This document shows positions 22,814 to 35,500 of a stretch of 64,000 bases of DNA, piece after piece. This DNA comes from Apostichopus japonicus (Eukaryota > Echinodermata > Holothuroidea > Aspidochirotida > Stichopodidae). The notes under the pieces were generated by a model. The model was not told the DNA's origin, made no database searches, and was given only the letters and a program-made list of their open reading frames with translations. Made by a program: the position numbers and the translations under genes. The stretch's first letter is position 1; each line of letters starts with the position of its first letter. The stretch covers positions 23,698,484 through 23,762,483 of the forward strand of contig NC_092564.1 of NCBI RefSeq assembly GCF_037975245.1, given 5' to 3'.

Positions 22814-23479
22814 CTGACACATCTAAGTGATCCAAGCTGGAGCACTGAGAGACCACTTTAAATATTGCTTCGTTGGTCACCATACTGCAGCCTCTAAGCT
22901 CCAGGTGGGTCAGCTCGGGACACTTTGCTGCGATCACCATCAGGCCCAGATCGGTCAGCCTCTCGCAGGCGTTCAGGGTGACCCGTTGCACCATCAGACA
23001 GACGTATGGCGTCTCCTGACAGAGCCTGTGCATGAGGACCTCTAGGGCCCTGTCCACGTTGATGAACCGCCCCGATAAGTTTATGGAGGTCCAGAGGCTG
23101 GGCTGGTAGACCAGACGGTGCCATCTGCGGCAGACTGCCGAGCAGAGGCAGAGGGACTTGGTGGGCAAGAATGAGAAGACACGGGTGATCACATGATCAG
23201 AGAGCAGATCAAATCTGGAATGTTTGGAAGACTGCCGAGGATTTCGGAAGACTACTTTAGGTGGTGGGATCTCTTGGTGATTGTTGTTACTGGTGGGAGG
23301 AACTGGAGACGAAGATGTAGATGCGCGAGAGGAGAGGTTGCCAGACGAAGTGGTGGGAGTGGAGCTCTTAACGGTCGAATCTGTGGTGAAAACACTGCCC
23401 GCTGATGGGGTCGACGCCTTGGAAGTCGACGGTCCACCATTTTCTTTATGAATCTGAAGACTACCGATCTTCAAGGACT
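22814..23479 (-). CDS. FBXL7: FBXL7-like, exon with Ser/Thr-rich leader, F-box and first LRRs
   Basis: The exon encodes about 222 residues. Order: SLKIGSLQIHKENGG, a low-complexity Ser/Thr/Pro stretch of about 55 residues, a PPPKVVFRNP linker, then the F-box (about 23213-23090: FDLLSDHVITRVFSFLPT, CSAVCRRW, PSLWTSI) that binds Skp1. Next come INVDRALEVLMHRLCQETPY, very close to human FBXL7 (INVDRALKVLTRRLCQDTPN), and the first leucine-rich repeats ending in HLDVS. The acceptor CGTCTTTCAG precedes 23479 and the first codon is split (phase 1). The donor at 22813 is GTAAGATC. The frame extends upstream across the acceptor without an ATG, so the start lies in another exon. Confidence 0.94.
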
Positions 23480-25179
23480 CTGAAAGACGGAAGAGGATAA
23501 CATTAATCAAAACTGCCTAATGACTCTTGAATTTTGAAATACTCCCAACTTTTGCCATATTATACTTTGGGTAACAATGTTCTTTTTTGGATATGTGTAT
23601 TGGCAATGTCAGAACATGGATTAGGACAAAGATTGCCTTCATGACTTGATGGCATCTCTTCTAATACCTCAAGTAAATTGAAAACATGCAAGTTTGTGCA
23701 CTCCCCATCTCCCTTCCTCAAAGCCACCCTCCGTTTCTCAAAACCCCTTCTCCCCCCCCCCTCCATGTAAAGTTTTTTTCAAGCATAAGTTTGCTACAGT
23801 AACAAACTGCATTTTTAACATACTGTAGTCAATTTGCTAAACAGAAAATGAACAACAACCCCAACCAGGACATACAGTTAAATATAGCTGTCACAGCCTG
23901 TACCTTTCTGGTCACGGGGCAGTAAATACCCATTCCCAGGTTGAAACACAAAACTACAACAGTTTTCATACATCTACATGCACCTACAAAGGGCTGAAAT
24001 ATCAAGTGGCCACAACACACACTCAATATAACTTCATATAAAGTGTTCCTAAATATTGTAAGTGCCTTTTATGAATTTCTATCATATAGCAGCCAATTAT
24101 TCACTGCTTAAATTTCCTAGCTAGCGCCCTCAAAATGGCAAACTAAGCTGCTGATGTCGTTATTGAGACCTTATTGAAAGAAATACTGCTCCTGCAGCAT
24201 CAATGTGTACTAGATGGATTATGAGAAAGTTCATTTAGTCAAATTCTTTCGCTTTACCTCAAGCACAAGGAGGAGGGAGGGGACAGGGGGGGTGGGGAGA
24301 GGAGACTTGGGAGGGAGATGTCAGAATTGAAGGGTGACAAACAACTTGAAGAACCAATTATTAAGAGTAATTTCAGAGTAATTTGTTGTTTACTTTAGAA
24401 TATAAATTCTATCATTGAGTAATCTTTCAGATAGCTATAAATCACTCCCGTGCAAGCAAAGTCTTGGGAATTCTGCTTCTCCTTTCTTTGCCAACATTCT
24501 TCTGCAGAATGATTTTGTGTTGCATCTTGACTTGACTTTAACTGTTCACCTCCCTGTAATATTAAACTTCATGAATATTCAATTCATTTTGTACTGCATG
24601 TTAAAACAAGAAGTATGGCTAAATAAGTGTCTACATTACATGTAGAATAGAATAGTAGAATTCACCTTTTCCACTTTTTTGTCATTTGCAGCAATTTTAC
24701 CGAATTTACCCACATACTAAAACAAGTGAAGATAAGATCACACAATTAATCAAACTAAGACATAAACCTACATGGTTCATCAGATGATATGGTAATTAGT
24801 GAATACCTAATGATTTCATTTTGCATATTGAAACCCCCACCTCCCAGACACATGTTGGTATGCTGATGTTTCCAATTAGCTTTCTTTGAATAGAAACTAG
24901 AAATGGAATAATTAACTCTTTTTCATCGTGGAACCAACTCAATTGTCAAACAATATACTGAAATCAAGATAAATCGATGCAGTTATGAGTAGTATGAACA
25001 ATACGACAGTATATAATATTATGTAATGATAAACTATATTATGGAGCAGGATGTCAGCATAAATTTCCTGAGCGACTCCTGGGCAATTCACTTCTGAAAG
25101 AAAAATGGGTTTTAAAATCATGCTAATAAATATAAATTTAAAGATAAAATAATTTTTGATGAGAAGAAAATAACTCTAC
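23480..25179 (-). other. FBXL7 intron or 5' region
   Basis: This lies between the F-box exon and the candidate first exon. Poly-C and poly-G runs occur near 23755 and 24285. A minus-strand acceptor TTTCTTTCAG ends at 25097; the frame after it (GVAQEIYADILLHNIV, then a hydrophobic stretch, stop near 24939) is phase-compatible with the candidate first exon. It looks more like a chance frame than a real alternative exon. Confidence 0.45.
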
Positions 25180-25294
25180 CTGGTTTCTTTGGAGGTCTTC
25201 TTACAACAAACTTGAGCATGACATTTAAGCAAACATTACTCCATTGGGAAAAGTCACTCCACGTGGGCAAATATGTAAAAGCGGCTGGAAACAT
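25180..25294 (-). CDS. Candidate first coding exon of FBXL7
   Basis: On the minus strand, ATG 25219-25217 opens MLKFVVRRPPKKP and runs to a donor, CCAG|GTAGAG (25180/25179). An in-frame ATG further upstream at 25294 gives a 25-residue longer version; a TAG lies two codons before it. The exon ends with one extra base, exactly the phase needed to join 23479 (G|AG = Glu). With the shorter start the protein would be about 482 residues, close to human FBXL7 (491). The sequence itself has no recognisable match to vertebrate N-termini, which vary. It could be a chance fit. Confidence 0.3.
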
Positions 25295-26928
25295 ATTCTA
25301 CAATATCCACATGACACAGAATTAAATAAAAGTTTGGCCGTTTTCAAAGTCAAAACAGTGATGCAAAACATGCCAAGGCTCGGATCGGAAAATGTTTCAA
25401 ATACTCGTCAAATCTGGACAAAAATAATTCAAAAACCAGCCAAATCATTCACAATTCTCTGTTCAGTCCTGTTTCCATTAACAACTATTTGTCTTGTTGT
25501 TAGATATTTTAAGGCTCCAGCAAAACAATGTCACATTTCTGTAATTCTGTGAGTTTGTTAACTCTTCAATCAACCACCGCAAGGTTTGTATACAGAGTTT
25601 ATTCTTGTTCATATCATCACAAAACACACCACCTGGAAAATAAGTAAAGTTTTGAAATCAAACAGCAAAAAATTAGGACACACACACACCCACCCCTCTT
25701 GATCCTGAGGGGTATTCCTAATTTAGCAAAAGAATGCAAAAATCGCACTTGTACCAACAAACTGAAATTCACATCTGGGTCAAAACTTTATCCAGAGGGG
25801 GCAAAAAAAAAAGGCATTCCAAAGCTTTGTCATATACCCAGCATCACAGCAGACCTTTATCTCGGATAAAACAAAATAAACGTGCAAGAAAACACAAGAA
25901 AACTCCCTCTGAAATGGCCTTAAGATAGTAATTTTACAGTCAGGCTTCACCAAATATTGGCACAATTTTCACAGAGCATGTGCTACTGTCTAATTGTCCT
26001 AGGACAAACGAGTCTGTTGCACAGAATCACTATTGGCACAACTGACTCGTGTTTGCACTGCCTACTGTACAGACGATAATCATAACGATACCTAGGCACA
26101 ACCTGATAGTCGCTGGTGTCAAATTTACCACCCATATTACAGTAGGTACCTCAAGTGTAAAAATTTGCTCCATTTGTATCAATTGGACAGTGGAAATACT
26201 CACAGTCTATCACATGTACAAATCAGAAAACAAAATGTGTTACTTTTTATTGGATATTAAAGATTTTTACTGATACTGAGAGTTTCCTTTGTTGATGGGG
26301 AGAAAAAAATAAAAGTTGACACAAAAAATCATTGCTATAGCTTTGGCCCCTAATACTTTGCCTGGTAAAGATTTCTTTCAATGTGTGGTGGTGAGTCCGG
26401 TGATAGACTGGCACATTAAACATAACTGCATGAATTCCGAGTGACAAAATGACAAAATGATGGCACTGATATATAGATGATGGTGGTGAGATGGATTTAC
26501 CATCTGGAGCATTAGAACCACCTTTTATATATATTTGGTACCATTCATATATAGGTGCTTGTTGACGGCACATTTTTTTAGGATTTTTTTTGGGGGGGGG
26601 TAGTCCCTGGGACAATCAGGCCTTACAGTTTGGTTGTCCGAACAGCAAATTGTGGTTATGTGAAAAAGATGTAGCAACATAACAATGACCATTTTTGTCA
26701 TTGTAGGATGCATACTGTAGGAGATTTGTGAAGGTTTGGTGAGCACAACACCAACTTTGTTGGTGATATCAATTAATCATTATATCTATTTGGGGGTATT
26801 TTGATATGTCAATGAAATCTGAATTTGATGAAAACAATTAGTGGTCCCCTGGACAACCTCCACAGTCGAACAGTTTGAACAGACATCTGGTCTTCTTAGA
26901 CTACCAATAAAAATTTGCGGAAGCAGGA
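25295..26928. other. Intergenic DNA upstream of FBXL7
   Basis: No supported gene. GGTTGTCCGAACAGCAAATT at 26631-26650 recurs at about 38596-38615 with related downstream sequence (AGGTTTGGTGA), so this is a dispersed repeat. A poly-G run lies near 26590. Confidence 0.5.
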
Positions 26929-28104
26929 CACTTCGCCCAACAACCATTTCGCCCAACTGCCATTTCGCCCAACCTTACCATTTCGCCCAACCAGCCTGGT
27001 CATTTCGCCCAACCAGTCTGGTCATTTCGCCCAACCAGAATGGTCATTTCGCCCAACCAGAATGGTCATTTCGCCCAACCAGCCTGGTCATTTCGCTCAA
27101 CCTTGATTAAATATGATACTTCAAAAGGAAACGTTCGGGAATTGTTAACGTTACAGGATACGAACCGAATATTAAGGAAACTTGAGGATCGATCAGTGTG
27201 TTAGGGGTTAGGTTTGATAGTAAACGTTTGAATATTAAGTAATATTAAGGAAACTTGAAGTCCTTTACTTTGTATAACTTTAGTAAGGAAACGTTCGGGA
27301 ATTTTTAACGTTACAGGATACGAACCGAATATTAAGGAATCTTGAGGATGGATCAGTGTTTTAGGGGTTAGGTTTGATAGGTTTGATAGTAAACGGTCGG
27401 GAATTGTTAACGTTATGGGATACGAACCGAGTATTAAGGAAACTTGAAGTCGTGGTTAAATTGATTAGGCCTACATATATGATTACATATGTGGTTACAT
27501 TGATAAAGTGGTTACATTGATTAAAAATAATACTATATATTACGGACGGGTTTTATATATTTTTTTTCAATTTAATAAGGAAACGTTCGGGAATTGTTAT
27601 TCACAGTAGGATGGATCAGTGTTTTAGGGGTTAGGTTTGATAGGTTTTTATGAAGACCGATTCCCCTGTGTTTGTATAATAATATAACTTCCATTGTATG
27701 CGTAAATGCCTAAAGTAGTGTAATCCTCCTATTATACCCGAAATAACTGCTCAGACTCCGATCGATATCGAGCGGACCTCACTTTTTTATTTACCTATTA
27801 CGAAGTAACCTAACCCAAAAAAAATCAAATTGAACTAGTGGAATAGAAAAAGTAATATTATTCTGACTGAATATTAGTAAAAATAAGGTTGGGCGAAATG
27901 ACCATGCTGGTTGGGCGAAATGACCATGCTGGTTGGGCGAAATGACTATGATGGTTGGGCGAAATGACCATGCTGGTTGGGCGAAATGACCATGCTGGTT
28001 GGGCGAAATGACCATGCTGGTTGGGCGAAATGACCAGGCTGGTTGGGCGAAATGGTAAGGTTGGGCGAAATGGCAGTTGGGCGAAATGGTTGTTGGGCGA
28101 AGTG
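26929..28104. mobile_element. 1.18-kb DNA element with long inverted ends made of tandem TTCGCCCAACC units
   Basis: The left end starts CACTTCGCCCAACAACC and continues through at least eight CATTTCGCCCAACC units, later ones separated by AGCCTGGT- or AGAATGGT-type spacers, to about 27104. The right end (about 27890-28104) is the mirror image, ending GGGCGAAGTG. If the element starts at ACTTCG, GAC flanks both sides, a possible 3-bp target duplication. The interior has direct repeats of an AAGGAAACGTTCGGGAATTG...GGGGTTAGGTTTGATAG segment (near 27126, 27290, 27390 and 27575). No transposase frame exists. The open frames at both ends are repeats of the terminal unit. Confidence 0.8.
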
Positions 28105-28282
28105 ACTAGAAAGCAAAATTTGCTATTGCTACCGTATGGTACTAACCCTATGTTGTACCCCCACCCCCCCCCCCCCAGCTATTAAATCATGGAAAGCACA
28201 ATTCATGCACTCGGGATGCTTAGAGAAAATCTGTATTTGCTTTCAGCTCGAAGGGTAACAAAATGGCTTCATATTTCAAACT

Positions 28283-28780
28283 GCTGTTGCTCAAAATCAC
28301 CTTGATGTCTAAACTTCCGTTTTCTAAACTTACGTCGTTGTCTAAACCTTAAGTTGTTGCCATCGGCGCTGTTCAACAATTGCTCGACCATGTGATGTAA
28401 AAAATAGCTTTTTGCACAAAATTCAGCTTGCACTGCATATGCTTACTATACGCACGTCGTTAATAAGGATATGTGGGTAGTCTAGACTGTTCAGAATTCT
28501 TTCCATTGTTGAGTCAAGTAGTAGCAGTAGTAAGAGTAAAAACATGGCTCTAAGTGTAACAGGAGTAGGTCTGGTAGTAGTGATAGCAGCCAACGTTTCA
28601 TGCATTCTCCTGCGTTGGTGATGTTTGTTGAATTTTGTGCGAAACGCCTACGTTTTACATCACGTGGCTGAGCAATAGTTGAACAGCGCCAGCAACCTAA
28701 GTTTAGACAACGTAAATTTAGACAACGACATAAGTTTACACAACTTAAGTTCAGACATCGAGGTGAGTTTGAGCAACAGC
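28283..28780. mobile_element. ~500-bp foldback/MITE element with ~150-bp inverted ends
   Basis: The left end GCTGTTGCTCAAAATCACC and right end GGTGAGTTTGAGCAACAGC are inverted repeats. Inversion continues inward through GATGTCTAAACTT, ACTTACGTCGTTGTCTAAA, GGCGCTGTTCAAC, TGTGATGTAAAA and GCACAAAATTCA. The arms contain short internal TTTAGACAACG-type subrepeats that also continue just outside the right end (28800-28850). No clear target duplication and no coding capacity. Confidence 0.75.
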
Positions 28781-31700
28781 GTGGTAAAACAGCAGCAACA
28801 ACTTTAGTTTAGACAACAACAAACTTAGTTTAGACAACGAAATAAGTTTTCCTATGCACATTCCATAAGCAAGGAACAAAGTTAATACATGAATGCAAAG
28901 GTTACAATTATCATCGAAACCAAAAAGTGTCACTCTATGACCATAGCTAGTTGACTACATTTGTTAGCTTTCTAGCATGAGGAAGGACAACAACAACAAC
29001 CAGCTGTATATTATTGATTGCCTGCCTCCTTCCCCCAACACTCCCACTACAGTAGTGTTACAGTAAATACTGCATCAGTACATAAACATTACCTACATGT
29101 ACAGTAGTAGCAGGACACACATAACTAAGTGGTAGTAGCAGATTCTAGCATAAATTTAAAACTAGTACTGAAATGGGAAAACATTTCTAATCAGCTGAAA
29201 ATGCTGGTTGTTAACAGATCGTTTTTAAATTTCTTGATCTAACATCCGTGATTTGATTACACAATTGTATCAAAATCTACTCAGCTTGATTAAATATCAA
29301 TACAGATGAAATCAATCAAGTTTGAATGCCTGTTTGAGCTATACAGTAACCAAGTAGGTTAAGAGTACTACTACATATCAAAGAGCATGAGAAGCTTCAG
29401 AATGGTAGATTCCGAGGAAAGAGGCCAACAGCATGAAGAGGTCAAGGAGGACAGTTGGCACCATGCGAAAACGCTACCAATTGCCATATATGTACTAGGT
29501 AGATATGAGGGTACATAGGGAACATGTAAGAGACAAGTGAGGTAAATGGTTGAAAACCGGAGAAACATCTCTCTGGGAAAGAGAATTGTACTGCCAGCTA
29601 GGGGTCAATGACCATCTGTCCACTGCTGTTTTATAGTAGGTCTACTAAGAAATAACAAATTTTTATTGATAACAGCTCCCATGTGAATCTTATAGCTCTC
29701 AAATGGCATCAGCTTTATATTTTCTGAGCTGGCCCATCAATGCATATATATGTATATCAGCAGCAGTGTGTGGAACCAGGGGACAACTAAAACTGATTCA
29801 ACCTGGCCATGTGAGTTATGGCCATGTTCTACCTTAGAGACTGACAAAGCTATATATATTTATTTTCAGTTTCAAATATGTGAATGTGCATAGGACCTTA
29901 GCATATCAAAACCAATCACAGCCACTGATCGTCGAGTATGCATCATATAATGAGAAATTCAAGTTAAAACACATCTTTACTTTTGTACAAATCTGATTGT
30001 CTTTACAACTATTATCAATATAGTTTTAAAGTTGGTAATGCTATTAACCCCCCCCCTCCCCAACCCCTTCCTCTTCATGCTTGTTTTGTTTTTACTACTT
30101 TTTGTTACCTTGGTGGAGGGGGAGGTGGGAGGGGACTGCTTCTTCAGTCCTCCTCCTTTCACCTCATTATATTTAATAAAATTATTTATGTATCAATATA
30201 CTATTGTACTCTTCGAACTATGGCAATCAATTCAAACTCAAAGCAGCTGAAAATAACTCCTGAAATATTGACCTATGATTGCAGTTATTTCCTGTGTACA
30301 AGGATGGAGTTCTCATAAGCACAATATGAACTGATTGAAAGCAGCCCGCAAAGAAATATTAACCGAGAAAACAATACTAACGATACTAGTTTCATTTAAC
30401 GAGGTCCATCCTGCGTTTCTAGGCAGATGAAGAAATTCGAGAAAAAGCAATCATGAATGGCAAGATTCAAGGATTCTTGATTCAATAATATTTGCACGTT
30501 ACCATCCATTTCGAATAAAACATCGTTTCAGAACCGAAAAATTATTACTGGGGCTTTGGACAGACGAAAGCTGTCTGTGAATTGAAGTGTATAGATATTT
30601 CAATTATCAGTGGGATAAATGGTACTTCTATTACCATAAACCAAGCCTCAAGGACACATTACCATTTCAAACGCTAAGTATTGAACCTTAATCCATAACG
30701 TTACTGGCCATGAAAGTATGAATGTATGTATGTATTTATTTAGATCCTCCTGCAAGCAGGAACTCGCGAAGAAGCCTCCTTGGCTTATCAAAGCCGCAAG
30801 CCGACCGAAGTCAGTCTCTGACATTCATATCTGACGTCCATGGTTATGAATTGTCAACAACTCTATAACTGGACGACATACATTAATCTTGTTAACATTA
30901 ACAAGAAAGAATTTTCTATTTACTGAAAATTTCAAATGCTGTATACAGTAAGTGTCACATGCTGTTTGTCATGTTAACACACCACACTATTGCCCAGCAA
31001 TATATATACTGTAGGTTCCCTTGATGTCATTGCACAAATTTACTGTACCTCACAGTTTTGATAAACTGTCAGTGTACACCTTCATGGTTTGATATGAGGT
31101 GGAACATCTACTGTAATTCTAACAAATTACAATGCAATTCAACATTCATTACTGCAGTCAGCGATGATAAAATGCTCACAACTGTTGCTACTCACAAAGT
31201 TACTGTACCTTCCTCCTCCATCTGATGTGGCCTTGGAGGAGGAAGAAGAGGAGGGGGGGGGGTGCCCATCCTTTTACAACTGCACACAAGAAGTCAGAAG
31301 TAGTTGATAACATAACTTTGCACTAAGACCTGGGGAGGACTCTCCCAGACACCGATAAATTATGTGGGGCTTGGCCTCACTCAAACAACCACAAGGTTAC
31401 ACCCCCATTTCCAATGATCAAATCCAAGTTTTTTCCAACATCCAGTGAATAGCTGGGGAGGATCAGAGTACCACTAAAGTGTAAATGCCTCCGGATCAAT
31501 GCATAAGTTAACCCCATGGAGAGATGATCGTCTGATAACACCAGTGGATCTGATCCGGATCTAGTGTAAAAGCACCCTTGTAAAAGCATACTTGTACCAA
31601 GTACAAAAGGACTAATTAATTATGTATTAATTTATGCACAGCCATTTGTCTACTGCACAGTAGCCCTGACTGGATTATCCTCTTCACACACAACAGTACT

Positions 31701-32176
31701 ACCTTCCCTCAATACAGCCCTTTTCTCCATCCTGCTGGCAATGTCCTCACATGTTGCTGTAATTTTATCACACCGCAATTAGTCACAGACTGTACCTTTA
31801 TTAAAGATGTCATAATAGTGTTTACCACCGAAGGCAACAAGAGATCGCAGGGTTTTACTGAAAAGTGCATATATCACTGTGTTATGTCCACTTAAGGTTA
31901 CTGTACTTTCATGTCCATTGAAGGCATTAACCCAGGAAACAACCGCCCCCCCTTCCCTGTGTGTGTTTGTCGAGTTTTGTTCACAATTCACAAAGTTCAT
32001 CACCTATTTAATTCGATTCTAGACATTTTGTCGACAAGACCACTTCATACCAGTGTTAACCAGAGTTACTGTTAACCAAACATAACAAATTCAGATGCAG
32101 CTGAAGGCATATCACCCTCTTGTACGTTTAATCCGACGGATAAAAAATTTGAATGAACCAAGCATACCATCATCAT
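28781..32176. other. Intergenic DNA with repeat fragments
   Basis: A minus-strand piece of the GATGATAATTGTAACC repeat is at about 28895-28925. Near 30720-30880 a distinctive segment (GATCCTCCTGCAAGCAGG, then GCCTCCTTGGCTTATCAAAG, GCCGCAAGCCGACC) after a GTAT microsatellite looks like a dispersed repeat copy; its class is unknown. Homopolymer C and G runs are at 30048 and 31250. No gene is supported. Confidence 0.5.
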
Positions 32177-32556
32177 CAGTGGTGTCGTCAGGGGGTGGAC
32201 TGTGGGGGCACATGCCCTACCAGAAAAAATTGTGCGCCCCCAGGTGCAATATGTAGTGTTAAAAAAATACTCAAACAAAAACTTTATCTGCCTCAATTAA
32301 AAACATAAATATCGGACAGACTAAGGCTAGCCCGAAAATTCTTGACCATAAAGTTACTTCAAGTTGCAAAATATAGCACCAGATTGCATCTAAGGACCCT
32401 TAATTAATCAAAAATTTCTCAAAGGGGATGGGGACACCACCTCCCCTTACACCTCCCTTCCAGGACGGCATTCACAAACAAACATTGTGTCCCCCTTATT
32501 AAGTAATGTGCCCCCCCCAGTGCCCCCCAAGGTTGAAATGTCTGGCGACGCCACTG
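32177..32556. mobile_element. Non-autonomous hAT-type element (380 bp)
   Basis: Inverted ends CAGTGGTGTCGTCAGG and CTGGCGACGCCACTG are flanked by ATCATCAT (32169-32176) and ATCATTAT (32557-32564), a 7/8 match. G- and C-rich subterminal segments resemble the 37932 and 63283 elements, but the interior is different, so it is a separate subfamily. No transposase. Confidence 0.78.
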
Positions 32557-35500
32557 ATCATTATACATACTTACATCAACTTTATTGGCATACTTCTGGC
32601 TAATATAAATGCAAATAATTCCGTAACCTTCGCAAACCTCTCCAAATCTTATCAAATATTGTTTTCACTCGGCTAGATACTGTATATACTACATTATTAA
32701 TATTCACACATATCTCAGACTTGAATATGAAAACAAATTTTAAGGAGATGGAGATAAAGATCTTGACTAAATAATATAACTTAATTCAACAAACACAGCT
32801 CAATAATGCAGATTACAGGACTTATATATACAAAATACAACCAAAAACAACAGACGGTTGTGAAATCCTGTCAATAACCTCTAAATGAAAGGAAAAGGGG
32901 GAAAAAATCGGCAGTATAACCAGAGACCAGAAGGATAATTATCAGAGCCATGAGAATTTTCTCGTTAGAACACCTAACAACTACCACACAAACAAACCAA
33001 GGATCCGTTTCCCTGTGAGACCAAATGGCCAAACTTTTTAAGCAATAAGTAAACTGACACGACGAATCCGGTTACTCCTACAAATAGAGATAGAGAAAGA
33101 TCGGTTTAATTACGACGCTTCATTTATATTATGATTTACATGTTTATTGGCCGCTTGAAGGGAGTGAAGCTAGAATTTCATTTTGCTTGATTAAGCTTGA
33201 CATTTCTGTCGGGTTTTCTGGCTTTTTTGTTTTTGCGTTTCTTTTCCTTTTTCATTTGATGGATCGCATCACAAGATATACATAGCCCCTAGGATCGTCA
33301 CGAAACACAATTAGTCGTACGATAACACCATTAACAGCCGCAAATTCATCAGTTGGTTGGGGTTTTTTTTCAGTTTACTCTAAGAGAAAATGTACAAGGG
33401 AGAACAAGAAATAAAAATATTTTCCCTTTATGGAAGTTTCCCAGAGATAAATCATTTTTTTTAAGTCCTGACAGCATTAACATTTGATTTGGCAACTTTT
33501 TCAAGAATTTTGTTTGATATTAGGGATCTGTATACATAAACTAATACATAATACACAAGTTTGCACTTTTTGTAGCCCTTTTTTCCCAAATTTGTATCGA
33601 GATTTTGGTACATGTGACGGTGATGATGTAGACACATTCTTTCCTTTCATAGAGTTTAAATAAATAACTTAAAACAATAATAACATATATTTACTTTGTT
33701 GCCAATTATTTTTTGTCTGTCCTTTGTTCTTATATCATTGTTTTAATTTTTTTGGGGGGAGGGACTTCATTATTCTAAATTTTTCCATCCACTTCAGAAA
33801 TAAATAAACAACCAAAGTAACAAAAATGCAAACCAATTATATAGTTTTTCATTAAGTCTAAACAATAAATTTTCAAGTAATCTTTTCAATCACTTCTGTT
33901 ATCTGGTAACTTGCTGACAATTTCTGTAGTGAGCCAACATTTTAACACCCGCAAACAAAATCACCTTTATCCTCTCCACATCCCCCACCCCCACACCCAA
34001 GAAGAAGATGATTTATGATGACAAAGAATGAGAACTGATTACATATTGCTATAGCAAGGGCACAATATTCGTCACAAAAGTACAGCTTGAAGACTTAATC
34101 AAATCCTGCAGTAAACTTTTAAAAGCCATGGGCTTCCCAGATGGAGATGAAACTAGCAAATTAAGGGAAGTCAATACCAATTAGGATGCAAGTTGTCCTC
34201 ATTTCTAGCTCAGGGTTGTTGACCTTTGGGAAACAGATACATGAGTCACACTAGGCTTACTTTTCAACTTCAATGGAAAAAGTTGAAATCTAGTATGGCA
34301 GTATTTTATTACCATTAGAAACAATAAGGCAAAGAGGAGATTTTCATCAAGGGAATAGGAGAGTGGTAGCTAAGGTAACGAACCAGAAAATCTTAACCTC
34401 CCCCTCTCTCTCCCATTGTTATTTACTGTTGTTACTCCACCACAATGTAGGTGAAATTGCAATTTTATTGATATTTAGAACTAGGTTTTACTGTGTGCAC
34501 GTATGGATGTCCTGTCCGTTCATACGCTTTAATAGTACACAAAGTTATTTGGTGTAAACAGTTCTCAGTTAGAGCAATTATACTGTACAGTAACTGTACT
34601 CAGATGTATCTGCATTATTTTTGGTTCTATCGATTAAAAATTGGTACCTTACTGTCAAACTATACAGGTTTACTAAGGTATTAGGACAAGGTTTTGCCTC
34701 TCAAAAGCTCTGATAAATTTACAATACTTTTTCTTTCCCTGTAACATTGCAGTGTTGTATGGCATTTTTTAGAATATTCACTTTTAATAAAGTTGTTACA
34801 ATTTGAAGAAGATACAGAAAGCCTTGAAAGTTGAAACTTTTTTAGATTTAATCCAAAACCTCACATAAATCGAAATATTTGAAATACACATTGGTATTGT
34901 GCTCAGGTGGGGGGATCTTGATTATGTACCAATAGGTTTGATTCCAAAGCATACAGTAGTTTTACAAGCAATGACACAGAAATCATCAAAACTGGATAGT
35001 TAAATATATAAATTATGCAAACCACTCAACATTTACAAATTTACATCAACAAGATTTACATGTACATGTGTTTCACACCCATTTTGATAAAAATAAAATT
35101 TTCCTAGGAGGGAAGTCTCTCTGACTGGGGCTATATTCCCTCTTTTCAACATATTGGTTCTGTGCCTGTTTAAAAAGTAATCGCAGGGTAGGATGAGTTG
35201 TGGGGTGGGGGGGGGGGAATGGGTGAGGCGAATTGAAGGCCACAGTTATTGGCTTAAACCCCTTAAGGATTTTTAATGCATCTTTGTTAAAAAAAAAAAA
35301 TTGGAAAGTTCAACAACTCCAGCAAGTACTATTTGAAAAAGAATTTAATATAATTTAGCAGGATAAAGTTTGGAAGCAAAATAGTGACATTTAGTCAAGC
35401 CCTGAAAGTCCTAAAATTCTTAACTTGCTGCTGAAATATTTAAACAATCAAATACAATGACAATGTTACATGTCCTTCTGTTGATGAATCCTCAAGCACT

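Noticed and set aside
22894-23440. Several frames opposite or overlapping the FBXL7 F-box exon
   Set aside because: They are shadows of the GC-richer coding exon on other frames and strands.
24939-25121. Minus-strand membrane-like peptide as an alternative FBXL7 exon
   Set aside because: The acceptor and phase are compatible, but the sequence is AT-rich and hydrophobic as expected by chance, and it would end the protein before the F-box.
26841-27110. Pro/Gln-rich 'HFAQPxWSFRPT' repeat protein
   Set aside because: The repeat peptide is the translation of the TTCGCCCAACC terminal array of a transposon, mirrored on the other strand at the right end.
26929-28104. CRISPR-like array because of regular short repeats
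   Set aside because: The genome is eukaryotic, spacers are nearly identical rather than unique, and the arrays form inverted ends of an element.
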